A DNA stretch of 5,015 nt from Bacteroidota bacterium (GTDB lineage: Bacteria > Bacteroidota > Rhodothermia > Balneolales > Balneolaceae): positions 1-5,015 of the forward strand of contig JAGXIS010000096.1 of NCBI GenBank assembly GCA_024635465.1, read 5' to 3'. The notes under the pieces are model-generated. The model was not told the origin of the DNA and did not search any database. It was given only the letters and a program-made list of their open reading frames with translations. Numbering within the stretch: the stretch's first letter is position 1; the number at the start of each line of letters is the position of its first letter. Shown here piece by piece: positions 1 through 5,015 of this stretch. A program made the position numbers and the translations under genes.

Positions 1-500
1 TCATGGCCGATATAAGTAGCCTCTATAAGAGCTTGGGGTACCCGGTAATCCAAAGCAGTATTGATGATAAAAAATCAATATCTCATTTGGCTGAAAAAAT
101 AAAAAATGAAACGTCGGTATTTATTGGCCCTTCCGGCGTCGGAAAAACCAGTTTGTTGAATGCTATTGATTCTCAATTAGATCTTAAAGTTGGTGAAATA
201 TCTACTTATTCTGACAAAGGGAAGCATACAACTACATTTGCTACCTTAATTCCAATAGAAATGGGTGGATATGTTGCAGACACTCCCGGCATTCGTGAGT
301 TTGGTATTGTCAATATCATTAAACCTGAACTGTCACTTTATTTCCCGGAAATGTCAGATGCCAGAGAAAATTGTAAATTCTATAACTGCACCCATTTTCA
401 CGAACCCGATTGTGGGGTGAGAGATGCATTTGAAGAGGGTAAAATAGATCCTGACAGGTATCACTCCTACCTTAACATACTGGAATCAATTAAAGACTAA
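1..500 (+). CDS. rsgA: Ribosome small-subunit-dependent GTPase RsgA, 3' part (5' end outside window)
   Basis: RsgA (YjeQ) is a circularly permuted GTPase that binds the 30S subunit late in its assembly and is released after GTP hydrolysis. The visible part is about 165 residues, counted here from the ATG at position 3. That ATG is almost certainly internal, because the OB-fold and the G4 NKxD motif of the roughly 300-residue family lie upstream of the window. Seen in order: a G5-like 'QSS' (residues 17-19), the P-loop GPSGVGKT (42-49), the G2 region KGKHTTT (72-78), G3 DTPG (93-96), and the C-terminal zinc motif CKFYNCTHFHEPDC with ligands C124, C129, H131 and C137 in the family spacing C-x4-C-x-H-x5-C. 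The order G5-G1-G2-G3 confirms the permutation. The gene ends with TAA and converges on the sigma-factor gene. Family assignment is secure; nothing in the visible part looks degraded. Confidence 0.96.
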   Translation, partial: MADISSLYKSLGYPVIQSSIDDKKSISHLAEKIKNETSVFIGPSGVGKTSLLNAIDSQLDLKVGEISTYSDKGKHTTTFATLIPIEMGGYVADTPGIREFGIVNIIKPELSLYFPEMSDARENCKFYNCTHFHEPDCGVRDAFEEGKIDPDRYHSYLNILESIKD

Positions 501-518
501 ATCCCTTTCCGGGTTTTT
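499..518 (+). terminator. Possible weak terminator between convergent genes
   Basis: Directly after the rsgA stop, CCC (503-505) can pair with GGG (511-513) around a five-base loop. The stem extends by AAA (499-501) with TTT (514-516) if T502 is bulged, and a short run of T follows (514-518). The stem overlaps both stop codons, which fits a compact site used by convergent genes. It is short and weak, so this is a tentative call from base pairing only. Confidence 0.3.
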
Positions 519-1146
519 AGAACTTATCCTTTCTATCAATTAACGCTTTATAAAGCATCTCACGTGCTCTAAAAATATGTGCTTTTACCGTACCGAGTGG
601 AAGATCCAACTGTTCAGAAATCTCTTGATAGCTCAACTCCTCCAGGTGTCTCATTTCAATAACTTCCCGATACTTATCCGGTAAATTTTTAATAGCATCA
701 CTGACAATTTTTTTTCTCTCTTTTCTAATAATTTGACGATCCGTTTCTGCATTTCCAACGATTTGAATTTGCATCTCCCCATCCTTAGCTCGAATCGGTT
801 CATCGATTGAAGTTGTTTTGAGCTTTTTTTTACGTAAATAATCGATAGTATGATTTGTCGTGATTCTGTATAACCACGTTGAAAAAGCGTAATTGGTATT
901 GTAGGAATCTAAATTACTAAACGCTTTTACAAAGGATTCTTGAATAATATCTTCAACCTGTTCATTATTTTTAACCATTTTGATAATATGGTAATAGAGT
1001 GGCTTTTGATACTTATTCATTAATAACTTAAAAGCATCCTGATCACCACTGATGGCTCTTTTTACCAATTTATCATCTTCCAGACTGCTCTCTGACGCAT
1101 CCTTTCTGGGTATTTCATTCTCATCTGATGATGTAGGTTCGCTCAT
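517..1146 (-). CDS. ECF-type RNA polymerase sigma-70 factor
   Basis: This 209-residue protein has the two-domain architecture of ECF sigma factors, which direct RNA polymerase to a limited set of promoters. Region 2 spans about residues 25-108, including DIIQESFVKAF (66-76, core-polymerase-binding helix) and FSTWLYRITTNHTIDYLR (88-105, the -10 recognition and melting helices). Region 4 spans about 145-200, with NLPDKYREVIEMRH followed by a helix-turn-helix around 172-193 (LSYQEISEQLDLPLGTVKAH) that would read the -35 element. A linker of about 35-40 residues joins them and there is no region 1.1 or 3. The first 25 residues are acidic and serine-rich. The ATG at 1146 is the only plausible start, since the next Met (residue 43) lies inside region 2; no Shine-Dalgarno is seen. 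No anti-sigma gene follows, because the next gene is the convergent rsgA. The regulon and inducing signal cannot be read from sequence; the exact ECF subgroup is not assigned. Confidence 0.93.
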   Translation of the reverse strand: MSEPTSSDENEIPRKDASESSLEDDKLVKRAISGDQDAFKLLMNKYQKPLYYHIIKMVKNNEQVEDIIQESFVKAFSNLDSYNTNYAFSTWLYRITTNHTIDYLRKKKLKTTSIDEPIRAKDGEMQIQIVGNAETDRQIIRKERKKIVSDAIKNLPDKYREVIEMRHLEELSYQEISEQLDLPLGTVKAHIFRAREMLYKALIDRKDKF

Positions 1147-1169
1147 GTATCAAAAATATTTATCTGTAG

Positions 1170-1194
1170 ATCATACTTAATATCATATTTAATA
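1170..1194. repeat. Tandem 13-base near-identical repeat at 12-base period
   Basis: ATCATACTTAATA (1170-1182) and ATCATATTTAATA (1182-1194) differ at one position and share one base, giving a 12-base period. The second copy is also the left arm of the inverted repeat at 1181-1223, so the motif ATCATAYTTAA occurs three times within about 53 bases (two direct, one inverted). The arrangement resembles a multi-site operator; function is inferred only. Confidence 0.5.
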
Positions 1195-1223
1195 AGCACA
1201 TATTGCTACACTTAAATATGATA
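1181..1223. repeat. 12-bp perfect inverted repeat with nested small stem, upstream of sigma gene
   Basis: TATCATATTTAA (1181-1192) is the exact reverse complement of TTAAATATGATA (1212-1223), separated by 19 bases. Inside the spacer, AGCA (1195-1198) can pair with TGCT (1204-1207) around CATAT, so the element can fold as an extended hairpin with a small internal loop. It lies 35-77 bases before the sigma-factor start codon. It could be a dimeric regulator site or a 5'-leader RNA hairpin. The arms are AT-rich, which raises the odds of chance pairing. Confidence 0.55.
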
Positions 1224-1237
1224 AACTTTATTGGGTT

Positions 1238-1269
1238 CTAAAATATTGCAACCACCAATCATTACCAAA
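1238..1269 (-). promoter_or_regulatory. Candidate Bacteroidota-type promoter for the sigma gene
   Basis: On the minus strand, TTTG (1269-1266) is followed after 20 bases by TATTTTAG (1245-1238), close to the Bacteroidota housekeeping consensus TTTG-N19-TAnnTTTG, with one mismatch in the downstream element. It would start transcription near 1230 and leave an 80-90 base leader that contains the inverted repeat at 1181-1223. Such AT-rich matches arise easily by chance, and the lineage is itself inferred. Confidence 0.33.
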
Positions 1270-1343
1270 TAAGAGAAAAGAGTCTGCTATGAGAAAAAAT
1301 TCTGATTCTTTAACTTCATATAGATTTATATCATGGTGTGTTT

Positions 1344-2258
1344 TTAAAAATACGAAAGAATACCATGCCGAATTCCACCGGTTGAAACTATGATTGAATC
1401 GGAGTTACACCATAATAAAAATTCACTCAGTATGATTGCTCCGGCAAGAATAACATCTCCCCTGCCTTTCAGGAATAATGGATTTAAAGCTTCAATTTCT
1501 ATGGCTGACTTATCGATAAACTGTTCAATACAATTATCGACTTCACTTTTGGTTAATGAATATCCATTTAAAGTATTGGCTTCGTATTTCCGGAGCCCGG
1601 AACTGACGGCCGCTATAGATGTTACTGTACCGGCAACACCTACAACTTTAAAGGGTTTCATAAATGAATCGTTTGCATCAAAAATTTCCCTTACTACTTC
1701 CCGTACCTTATTAACAGTATCAGGATCTACCTTAGGCTTAAGAAAATATCGTTCTGAATATCGAACACTGCCCATTTCGATTGAAATACCACTAATTAAG
1801 CTTACTCCAATCCCGTAGGCAATTTCAGTGCTTCCACCACCTATATCCAGAACCAGATATTTTTCATGTGCTAGAGTATTTAGAACTGTGAGTGCTCCTT
1901 TATAAGTTGTTTGTGCTTCCTCTCCCCCGCTTAAAAGACGGATCTTCCAACCGGTTTCAGCTAATACGGATGCAAGAAAAGCATTTCGATTAGAAGCATC
2001 TCTTACGGCGCTGGTTGCCGTCACCACTGTTTGCTCGACTAAATCGGGGTAGTGCCGGCATAGGTATGTTTTGTACGACTTCAGAACGTTTATGACACGT
2101 TTGCAGCTTTCATCACCTAAACGTTTATCTTTATCTACTCCTTCACCTAATCTGGGTAACTCTTGAGTTTCATGAAGTACTTTGAAATCACTATTGGAAC
2201 TATCTGCGACTAATAGCAGTACCGAATTAGTTCCTATATCAATTGAAGCTGCCTTCAT
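1344..2258 (-). CDS. Ppx/GppA-family exopolyphosphatase / pppGpp phosphohydrolase
   Basis: This is a member of the ASKHA-fold Ppx/GppA family, cytosolic enzymes that remove terminal phosphate from polyphosphate and/or the 5' phosphate of pppGpp. With the start at 2258 the protein has 304 residues, the short form without the C-terminal HD-like domain of E. coli Ppx. Motifs: DIGTNS (7-12, phosphate loop 1), ATSAVRDASN (81-90), SGGEEA (110-115, containing the family's catalytic Glu), DIGGGSTE (138-145, phosphate loop 2), GVAGT (207-211), RGDVILAGA (266-274) and GGIRHG (294-299). An in-frame ATG 33 bases upstream (2291) would add 11 residues. I prefer 2258 because family members begin just before the DIGTNS strand and because this ATG forms an ATGA overlap with the prmA stop. 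GGAGA abuts the start, too close for a normal Shine-Dalgarno. Whether polyphosphate or pppGpp is the main substrate cannot be told from sequence, so no gene symbol is given. Confidence 0.93.
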   Translation of the reverse strand: MKAASIDIGTNSVLLLVADSSNSDFKVLHETQELPRLGEGVDKDKRLGDESCKRVINVLKSYKTYLCRHYPDLVEQTVVTATSAVRDASNRNAFLASVLAETGWKIRLLSGGEEAQTTYKGALTVLNTLAHEKYLVLDIGGGSTEIAYGIGVSLISGISIEMGSVRYSERYFLKPKVDPDTVNKVREVVREIFDANDSFMKPFKVVGVAGTVTSIAAVSSGLRKYEANTLNGYSLTKSEVDNCIEQFIDKSAIEIEALNPLFLKGRGDVILAGAIILSEFLLWCNSDSIIVSTGGIRHGILSYF

Positions 2259-3097
2259 TCTCCAAATTTCCTTAATTGAAAAAGAATCCACTCTCCTTCT
2301 TGAGTTAAATCCAAGATATCGACAGGCTGATCCTTAAGTTTTTCTCTGATCATGATTTCATCACGGTCCAGTAAACCTGTTAATAATAGGATACCGTCAT
2401 ATTTGGTTTTTTTAACAAAAAATGGAATTAAATCGAGAATGACATTTCTGTTGATATTTGCGAGAGTAATATCAAAATTTTCCGGTTCTTTGATCACTTC
2501 AGCTCCACCCAAACGGATATCTAACTGTTCACTCACTTGATTGATAATTGCATTTTCCCGGGCATTTACATCACTCCATGGATCAACATCAAAGCCTACT
2601 GCTCGTGATGCTCCGGATTTTATAGAGGCTATAGCTAAAATCCCTGTACCTGTTCCCGCATCCATCACCACTTTATCACCAAAATCTATCATAGGAAACT
2701 GTTTCAACATGAGTCGGGTAGTTTCATGATACCCGGTGCCAAAGGCCATTTTTGGATCAATTTCGAGCAAAATTTCTGAAACTTTGGCTTTTTCATTTGA
2801 CCAGGTAGGTTTTACAAGGAAGGGGCCTATTCTTTGTGGCTGAATCGTTTGTTCCCATACTTCATTCCAATTTTTCTCCTCAATGGAAGCATTTTCCCGA
2901 AATGAGACATCAGGAAACATTAAAACCAACTGTTCAATAAATTCCCTCGTGGTATCACTGTACCGTGGCGCCTCAATGTATGCAATCAACTTGTTATCCA
3001 ACTGTTCAAATCCATAAAAATCCTGATCCATCAGTTCTGCAATGAACTGTTCATGAAGATGATCTGGTAGGTCAAATTCCAGTTGAATAAAGTTCAT
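2255..3097 (-). CDS. prmA: Ribosomal protein L11 methyltransferase PrmA
   Basis: PrmA is an S-adenosylmethionine-dependent enzyme that methylates the N-terminus and lysines of ribosomal protein L11. The 280-residue length is normal, somewhat shorter than the E. coli enzyme. An N-terminal substrate-recognition domain (about 1-65) is followed by a linker with NWNEVWEQ (77-84) and the family signature DPKMAFGTGYHETTR (114-128). The Rossmann-type methyltransferase domain carries the SAM loop DAGTGTGILAIA (146-157), an acidic strand end FDVDP (169-173, where SAM ribose normally binds) followed by N-A-R-E-N, and ANINRN (213-218), the N-I-x-x-N active-site motif. The C-terminus has the typical LTGLL turn (239-243). 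The ATG overlaps the TGA of the upstream M28 gene and the TGA overlaps the ATG of ppx/gppA (ATGA both times), so it is probably translated by coupling within one operon. Identification is firm. Confidence 0.95.
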   Translation of the reverse strand: MNFIQLEFDLPDHLHEQFIAELMDQDFYGFEQLDNKLIAYIEAPRYSDTTREFIEQLVLMFPDVSFRENASIEEKNWNEVWEQTIQPQRIGPFLVKPTWSNEKAKVSEILLEIDPKMAFGTGYHETTRLMLKQFPMIDFGDKVVMDAGTGTGILAIASIKSGASRAVGFDVDPWSDVNARENAIINQVSEQLDIRLGGAEVIKEPENFDITLANINRNVILDLIPFFVKKTKYDGILLLTGLLDRDEIMIREKLKDQPVDILDLTQEGEWILFQLRKFGE

Positions 3098-4074
3098 GAT
3101 GGAATTCGATTATATATGAGTTCGAGTAAAACATCACCAACAGCTTGCATAACGTCCTCATCAATAATATCAAGATTATCTTCTTGTGTATGCCAATAGG
3201 GTGGAAAATTAACATTTCCCGATTCATCCAAACGGTGGTGAATTATATTTATCATAGGAATACCGGTAAGTTGTTCAACCACAATATGATCATCAGAAAT
3301 CCTCCCTCCTCTTTCATCAATGAATAAATTATCGTATTCAAATTCTTCAGCAATCGACCATATTTCATTCACCAGATTTGGAGCAAACTGCATGGAGTAT
3401 CCCTCTTTGGGGAAAATTGCATTAACTCCTCCTACCATATCAAGCAATATACCAAACCTGGGACTATAACCGGGTACCGGTGGGTTATTTCCCCAATATC
3501 TTGAACCTAAAAAATAGTTATCCAAATCTGAAGGCATTCCATAATCTTCTCCATCAAAAAGTATGATATCCACTCCGATAGGTAGTTCATTTTCAGAAAA
3601 GATTTTCGCAAACTCCATCAACATTGCTACACCACTTGCCCCATCATCAGCACCCGGAATAGGTGCATCCGGATTAGAAGGGTCTTCTTCTCCCCTGGGT
3701 CTGGAATCCCAATGTTCAGCCAGTAAGATTCGATCACTATGTTCAGTTCCGAAAGATGCGATCAAGTTGTATAAGCTTAGTGAATCCCCGTAAACTTCTG
3801 TTTTAAAGGATTGAACAAAAACAGCGTTATTCCCGGCAAACTCTCTGAAATGCCGATTATAAAGTTGAATGGCTTCTCTATGCGCATCAGTATTGGGCAC
3901 ACGGGGTCCCAAATTCACCTGGTTAACAATGTATTGGTAAGCATTGTCAGAAGAGTACTCAGGAACAGATCTGCCTTGTTCAGTGAACTGTAAGCCACTC
4001 CTATTTTCTGTTGTACAAAAAGTGTAAAGTAATAATACAGCAATTGAGAGGGTGTAAAGAGTTCTCTTTTTCAT
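3094..4074 (-). CDS. Exported M28-family zinc enzyme, glutaminyl-peptide cyclotransferase-like
   Basis: This 326-residue protein resembles the glutaminyl-cyclase branch of the M28 metallopeptidases. Those cyclases turn N-terminal Gln of exported proteins into pyroglutamate, while other M28 members are aminopeptidases. The N-terminus (KKR then a hydrophobic run at about 5-19) is a signal sequence. A Cys at 20 suggests a lipoprotein, but the preceding YTF is a poor lipobox. The metal and active-site motifs appear in order: HWDSRP (121-126), GADDGASG (141-148, Zn-ligand Asp), FDGEDYG (173-179, catalytic Glu176 and acidic ligand Asp177), LGSRYWG (189-195), LDMVGG (211-216), DDH (261-263) and FPPYWHTQEDN (290-300, Zn-ligand His295). 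DDH and FPPxWHTxxDN closely recall animal glutaminyl cyclases, which favours cyclase over aminopeptidase. It should act in the periplasm or on a membrane surface. It starts 12 bases after the gatA stop and overlaps prmA by 4 bases. M28 membership is sure; the reaction is inferred. Confidence 0.88.
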   Translation of the reverse strand: MKKRTLYTLSIAVLLLYTFCTTENRSGLQFTEQGRSVPEYSSDNAYQYIVNQVNLGPRVPNTDAHREAIQLYNRHFREFAGNNAVFVQSFKTEVYGDSLSLYNLIASFGTEHSDRILLAEHWDSRPRGEEDPSNPDAPIPGADDGASGVAMLMEFAKIFSENELPIGVDIILFDGEDYGMPSDLDNYFLGSRYWGNNPPVPGYSPRFGILLDMVGGVNAIFPKEGYSMQFAPNLVNEIWSIAEEFEYDNLFIDERGGRISDDHIVVEQLTGIPMINIIHHRLDESGNVNFPPYWHTQEDNLDIIDEDVMQAVGDVLLELIYNRIPS

Positions 4075-4086
4075 AGAGTTACAGGA

Positions 4087-5015
4087 TTACTCCGAAAGTA
4101 GCTCAACACGCCTTGCGGCGTTCAAAATATCAGCTTCTCTAAAAGAATTGCCCATAAACTGAATACCTACAGGTAACCCATTTGAATGATTTCCTGCGGG
4201 AACACTAATGCCACAAATGCCAGCCAGATTTGCTGAAATCGTATAAACATCATTTAAATACATTTGTATGGGGTCATCAAGCTTTTCACCCATTTTAAAT
4301 GCTGTGGAAGGTGCAGTTGGAGATACAATCACATCCACTTCTTGAAAAGCATCCGTAAAATCCTGTTTAATCAGCCGTCTTACTTTTTGTGCTTTTGCAT
4401 AATATGCATCATAATATCCGGCACTCAGTACATATGTACCCAATAAAATTCTTCTTTTTACTTCTTGGCCGAACCCTTCTGTCCTTGACTTTTTATATAA
4501 ACGAATCAATGGCGAATCAGTACTACTCATTGCAAAATCAACATCTGAATCAGTCGTTTTGCCTAGTTCTTTTTTTAACTCTGCTTTTTCTTGAGCTAAC
4601 TCAGCTTCCAATTCTTTAGTATCTGCACGATGACCAAATCGAATTCCATCATATCTGGCTAGATTACTGGATGCTTCAGCCGTTGCAAGAACATAATAGG
4701 TAGCAATACCATATTTCGTATTTGGTAAGCTTACAGGCACTAACTCTACACTGTTTTTTTCCAAATCTTTTAAGGTATTTTCAATGATCGATTTAACACC
4801 ATCATCCAACCCCTCTCCGAAATACTCTTTCGGAACACCTATTTTTAGTTTTCGTGATCTGTCATTGAGTGCATGTACATAATCATCCACTTTCACATTT
4901 GCAGAGGAGTTATCCATCGAATCCACTCCCGCTATAGTACTCAGTATTAATCCGGCATCTGTTACATTTTTGGCGAATGGACCAATGCAATCAAAAGAAG
5001 AAGCATACGCAACCA
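4087..5015 (-). CDS. gatA: Asp-tRNA(Asn)/Glu-tRNA(Gln) amidotransferase subunit A, 3' part (5' end outside window)
   Basis: GatA is the amidase subunit of GatCAB, which releases ammonia from glutamine for amidation of Glu-tRNA(Gln) and/or Asp-tRNA(Asn). About 308 C-terminal residues are visible. The frame is open to the window edge; a GTG at 4926 and an ATG at 4917 are internal codons, since conserved sequence (AYASSFDCIGPFAKNV) continues upstream. The amidase catalytic Lys/cis-Ser/Ser lie mostly beyond the edge. Visible family blocks, numbered from the GTG: EASSNLARYDGIRFG (84-98), EGFGQEVKRRILLGTYVLS (150-168), GYYDAYYAKAQKVR (170-183), VSPTAPSTAF (201-210) and GLPVGIQFMG (250-259). Between GHR (98-100) and the KSRTEGFG block sits an extra charged stretch (about 101-138, rich in E, K, L, then S/T/D) that most GatA proteins lack. 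AGIC (235-238) replaces the usual AGLP. It is the upstream gene of the leftward cluster, 12 bases before the M28 gene. No signs of decay. Confidence 0.95.
   Translation of the reverse strand, partial: VAYASSFDCIGPFAKNVTDAGLILSTIAGVDSMDNSSANVKVDDYVHALNDRSRKLKIGVPKEYFGEGLDDGVKSIIENTLKDLEKNSVELVPVSLPNTKYGIATYYVLATAEASSNLARYDGIRFGHRADTKELEAELAQEKAELKKELGKTTDSDVDFAMSSTDSPLIRLYKKSRTEGFGQEVKRRILLGTYVLSAGYYDAYYAKAQKVRRLIKQDFTDAFQEVDVIVSPTAPSTAFKMGEKLDDPIQMYLNDVYTISANLAGICGISVPAGNHSNGLPVGIQFMGNSFREADILNAARRVELLSE

Larger units (their letters stand above)
1147..1343. other. AT-rich intergenic region between ppx/gppA and the sigma gene
   Basis: This is the only sizeable gap in the window (197 bases). 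It separates the four-gene leftward operon from the sigma gene on the same strand, so it should hold the end of one transcript and the start of another. The part near the sigma gene contains the repeat cluster and the candidate promoter. No small reading frame with recognisable features and no convincing strong terminator after ppx/gppA was found, so read-through from the operon into the sigma gene remains possible. Confidence 0.7.

Noticed and set aside
1..5. The ATG at position 3 as the true start of rsgA.
   Set aside because: The OB-fold and the G4 motif of RsgA precede this point in all known members and the frame is open at the window edge; the gene is cut by the window, not truncated.
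1151..1158. A match to the Bacteroidota promoter element TAnnTTTG (TATTTTTG on the minus strand) just before the sigma gene.
   Set aside because: It ends only four bases before the start codon, so transcription would begin inside the gene, and no TTTG partner is found at the right distance upstream.
1291..1333. A terminator after ppx/gppA formed by ATATA (1318-1322) with TATAT (1327-1331), or by AGAA and TTCT near a T run.
   Set aside because: The stems are four or five weak pairs in very AT-rich DNA, without a GC-rich stem directly followed by a T tract.
1390..1818. A 142-residue open frame on the plus strand opposite ppx/gppA.
   Set aside because: It lies antisense within a strongly conserved gene, has no recognisable domain, and looks like a by-product of that gene's codon use.
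2259..2291. An 11-residue N-terminal extension of the Ppx/GppA protein starting from the ATG at 2291.
   Set aside because: It lies wholly inside the end of prmA, has no similarity to the family's start, and the ATG at 2258 gives both the normal N-terminus and an ATGA junction like the one between the M28 gene and prmA.
4917..4926. The GTG at 4926 or ATG at 4917 as a genuine start for a shortened GatA.
   Set aside because: Translation continues in the same frame upstream to the window edge with clear GatA sequence (AYASSFDCIGPFAKNV), so these codons are internal.

Overview
The window is a dense chromosomal segment of about 40% GC by eye with six protein-coding genes, two of them cut by the window edges. 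No RNA gene, mobile element, CRISPR array or phage sequence was seen. Start codons lack well-placed Shine-Dalgarno sequences and intergenic DNA is very AT-rich. The set of families (an M28 glutaminyl-cyclase-like exported protein, a short single-module Ppx/GppA, an ECF-type sigma factor without an adjacent anti-sigma gene) fits the Bacteroidota/Balneolota/Rhodothermota group, with a Balneola-like relative a reasonable guess. This assignment is inferred from gene style, not from a database match.

Layout: on the left, the 3' half of rsgA (ribosome-assembly GTPase) reads rightward and ends at 500. It converges, with only 16 bases between the stop codons, on a leftward ECF-type sigma-70 gene (517-1146). 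A 197-base AT-rich intergenic region (1147-1343) follows. It holds a possible Bacteroidota-style promoter and a clear repeat structure: a 12-bp perfect inverted repeat plus a tandem near-copy of one arm. To the right, four genes all read leftward as a tightly packed probable operon in the order gatA (cut at the right edge), an M28/glutaminyl-cyclase-like exported protein, prmA, and ppx/gppA. They are joined by a 12-base gap and then two ATGA stop/start overlaps, so translational coupling is likely.

Functionally, four of the six genes touch translation or its stress response: RsgA (30S maturation), GatA (Gln-tRNA/Asn-tRNA amidation), PrmA (ribosomal protein L11 methylation) and Ppx/GppA (polyphosphate and possibly pppGpp turnover). 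L11 is needed for RelA-type (p)ppGpp synthesis in other bacteria, so a prmA-ppx/gppA pair is suggestive, although such neighbours may also simply be packed housekeeping genes. The points most worth a second look are an extra charged segment of about 35-40 residues inside GatA, and the repeat structure upstream of the sigma gene. I found no convincing previously undescribed multi-gene system; this is mostly an ordinary housekeeping region.
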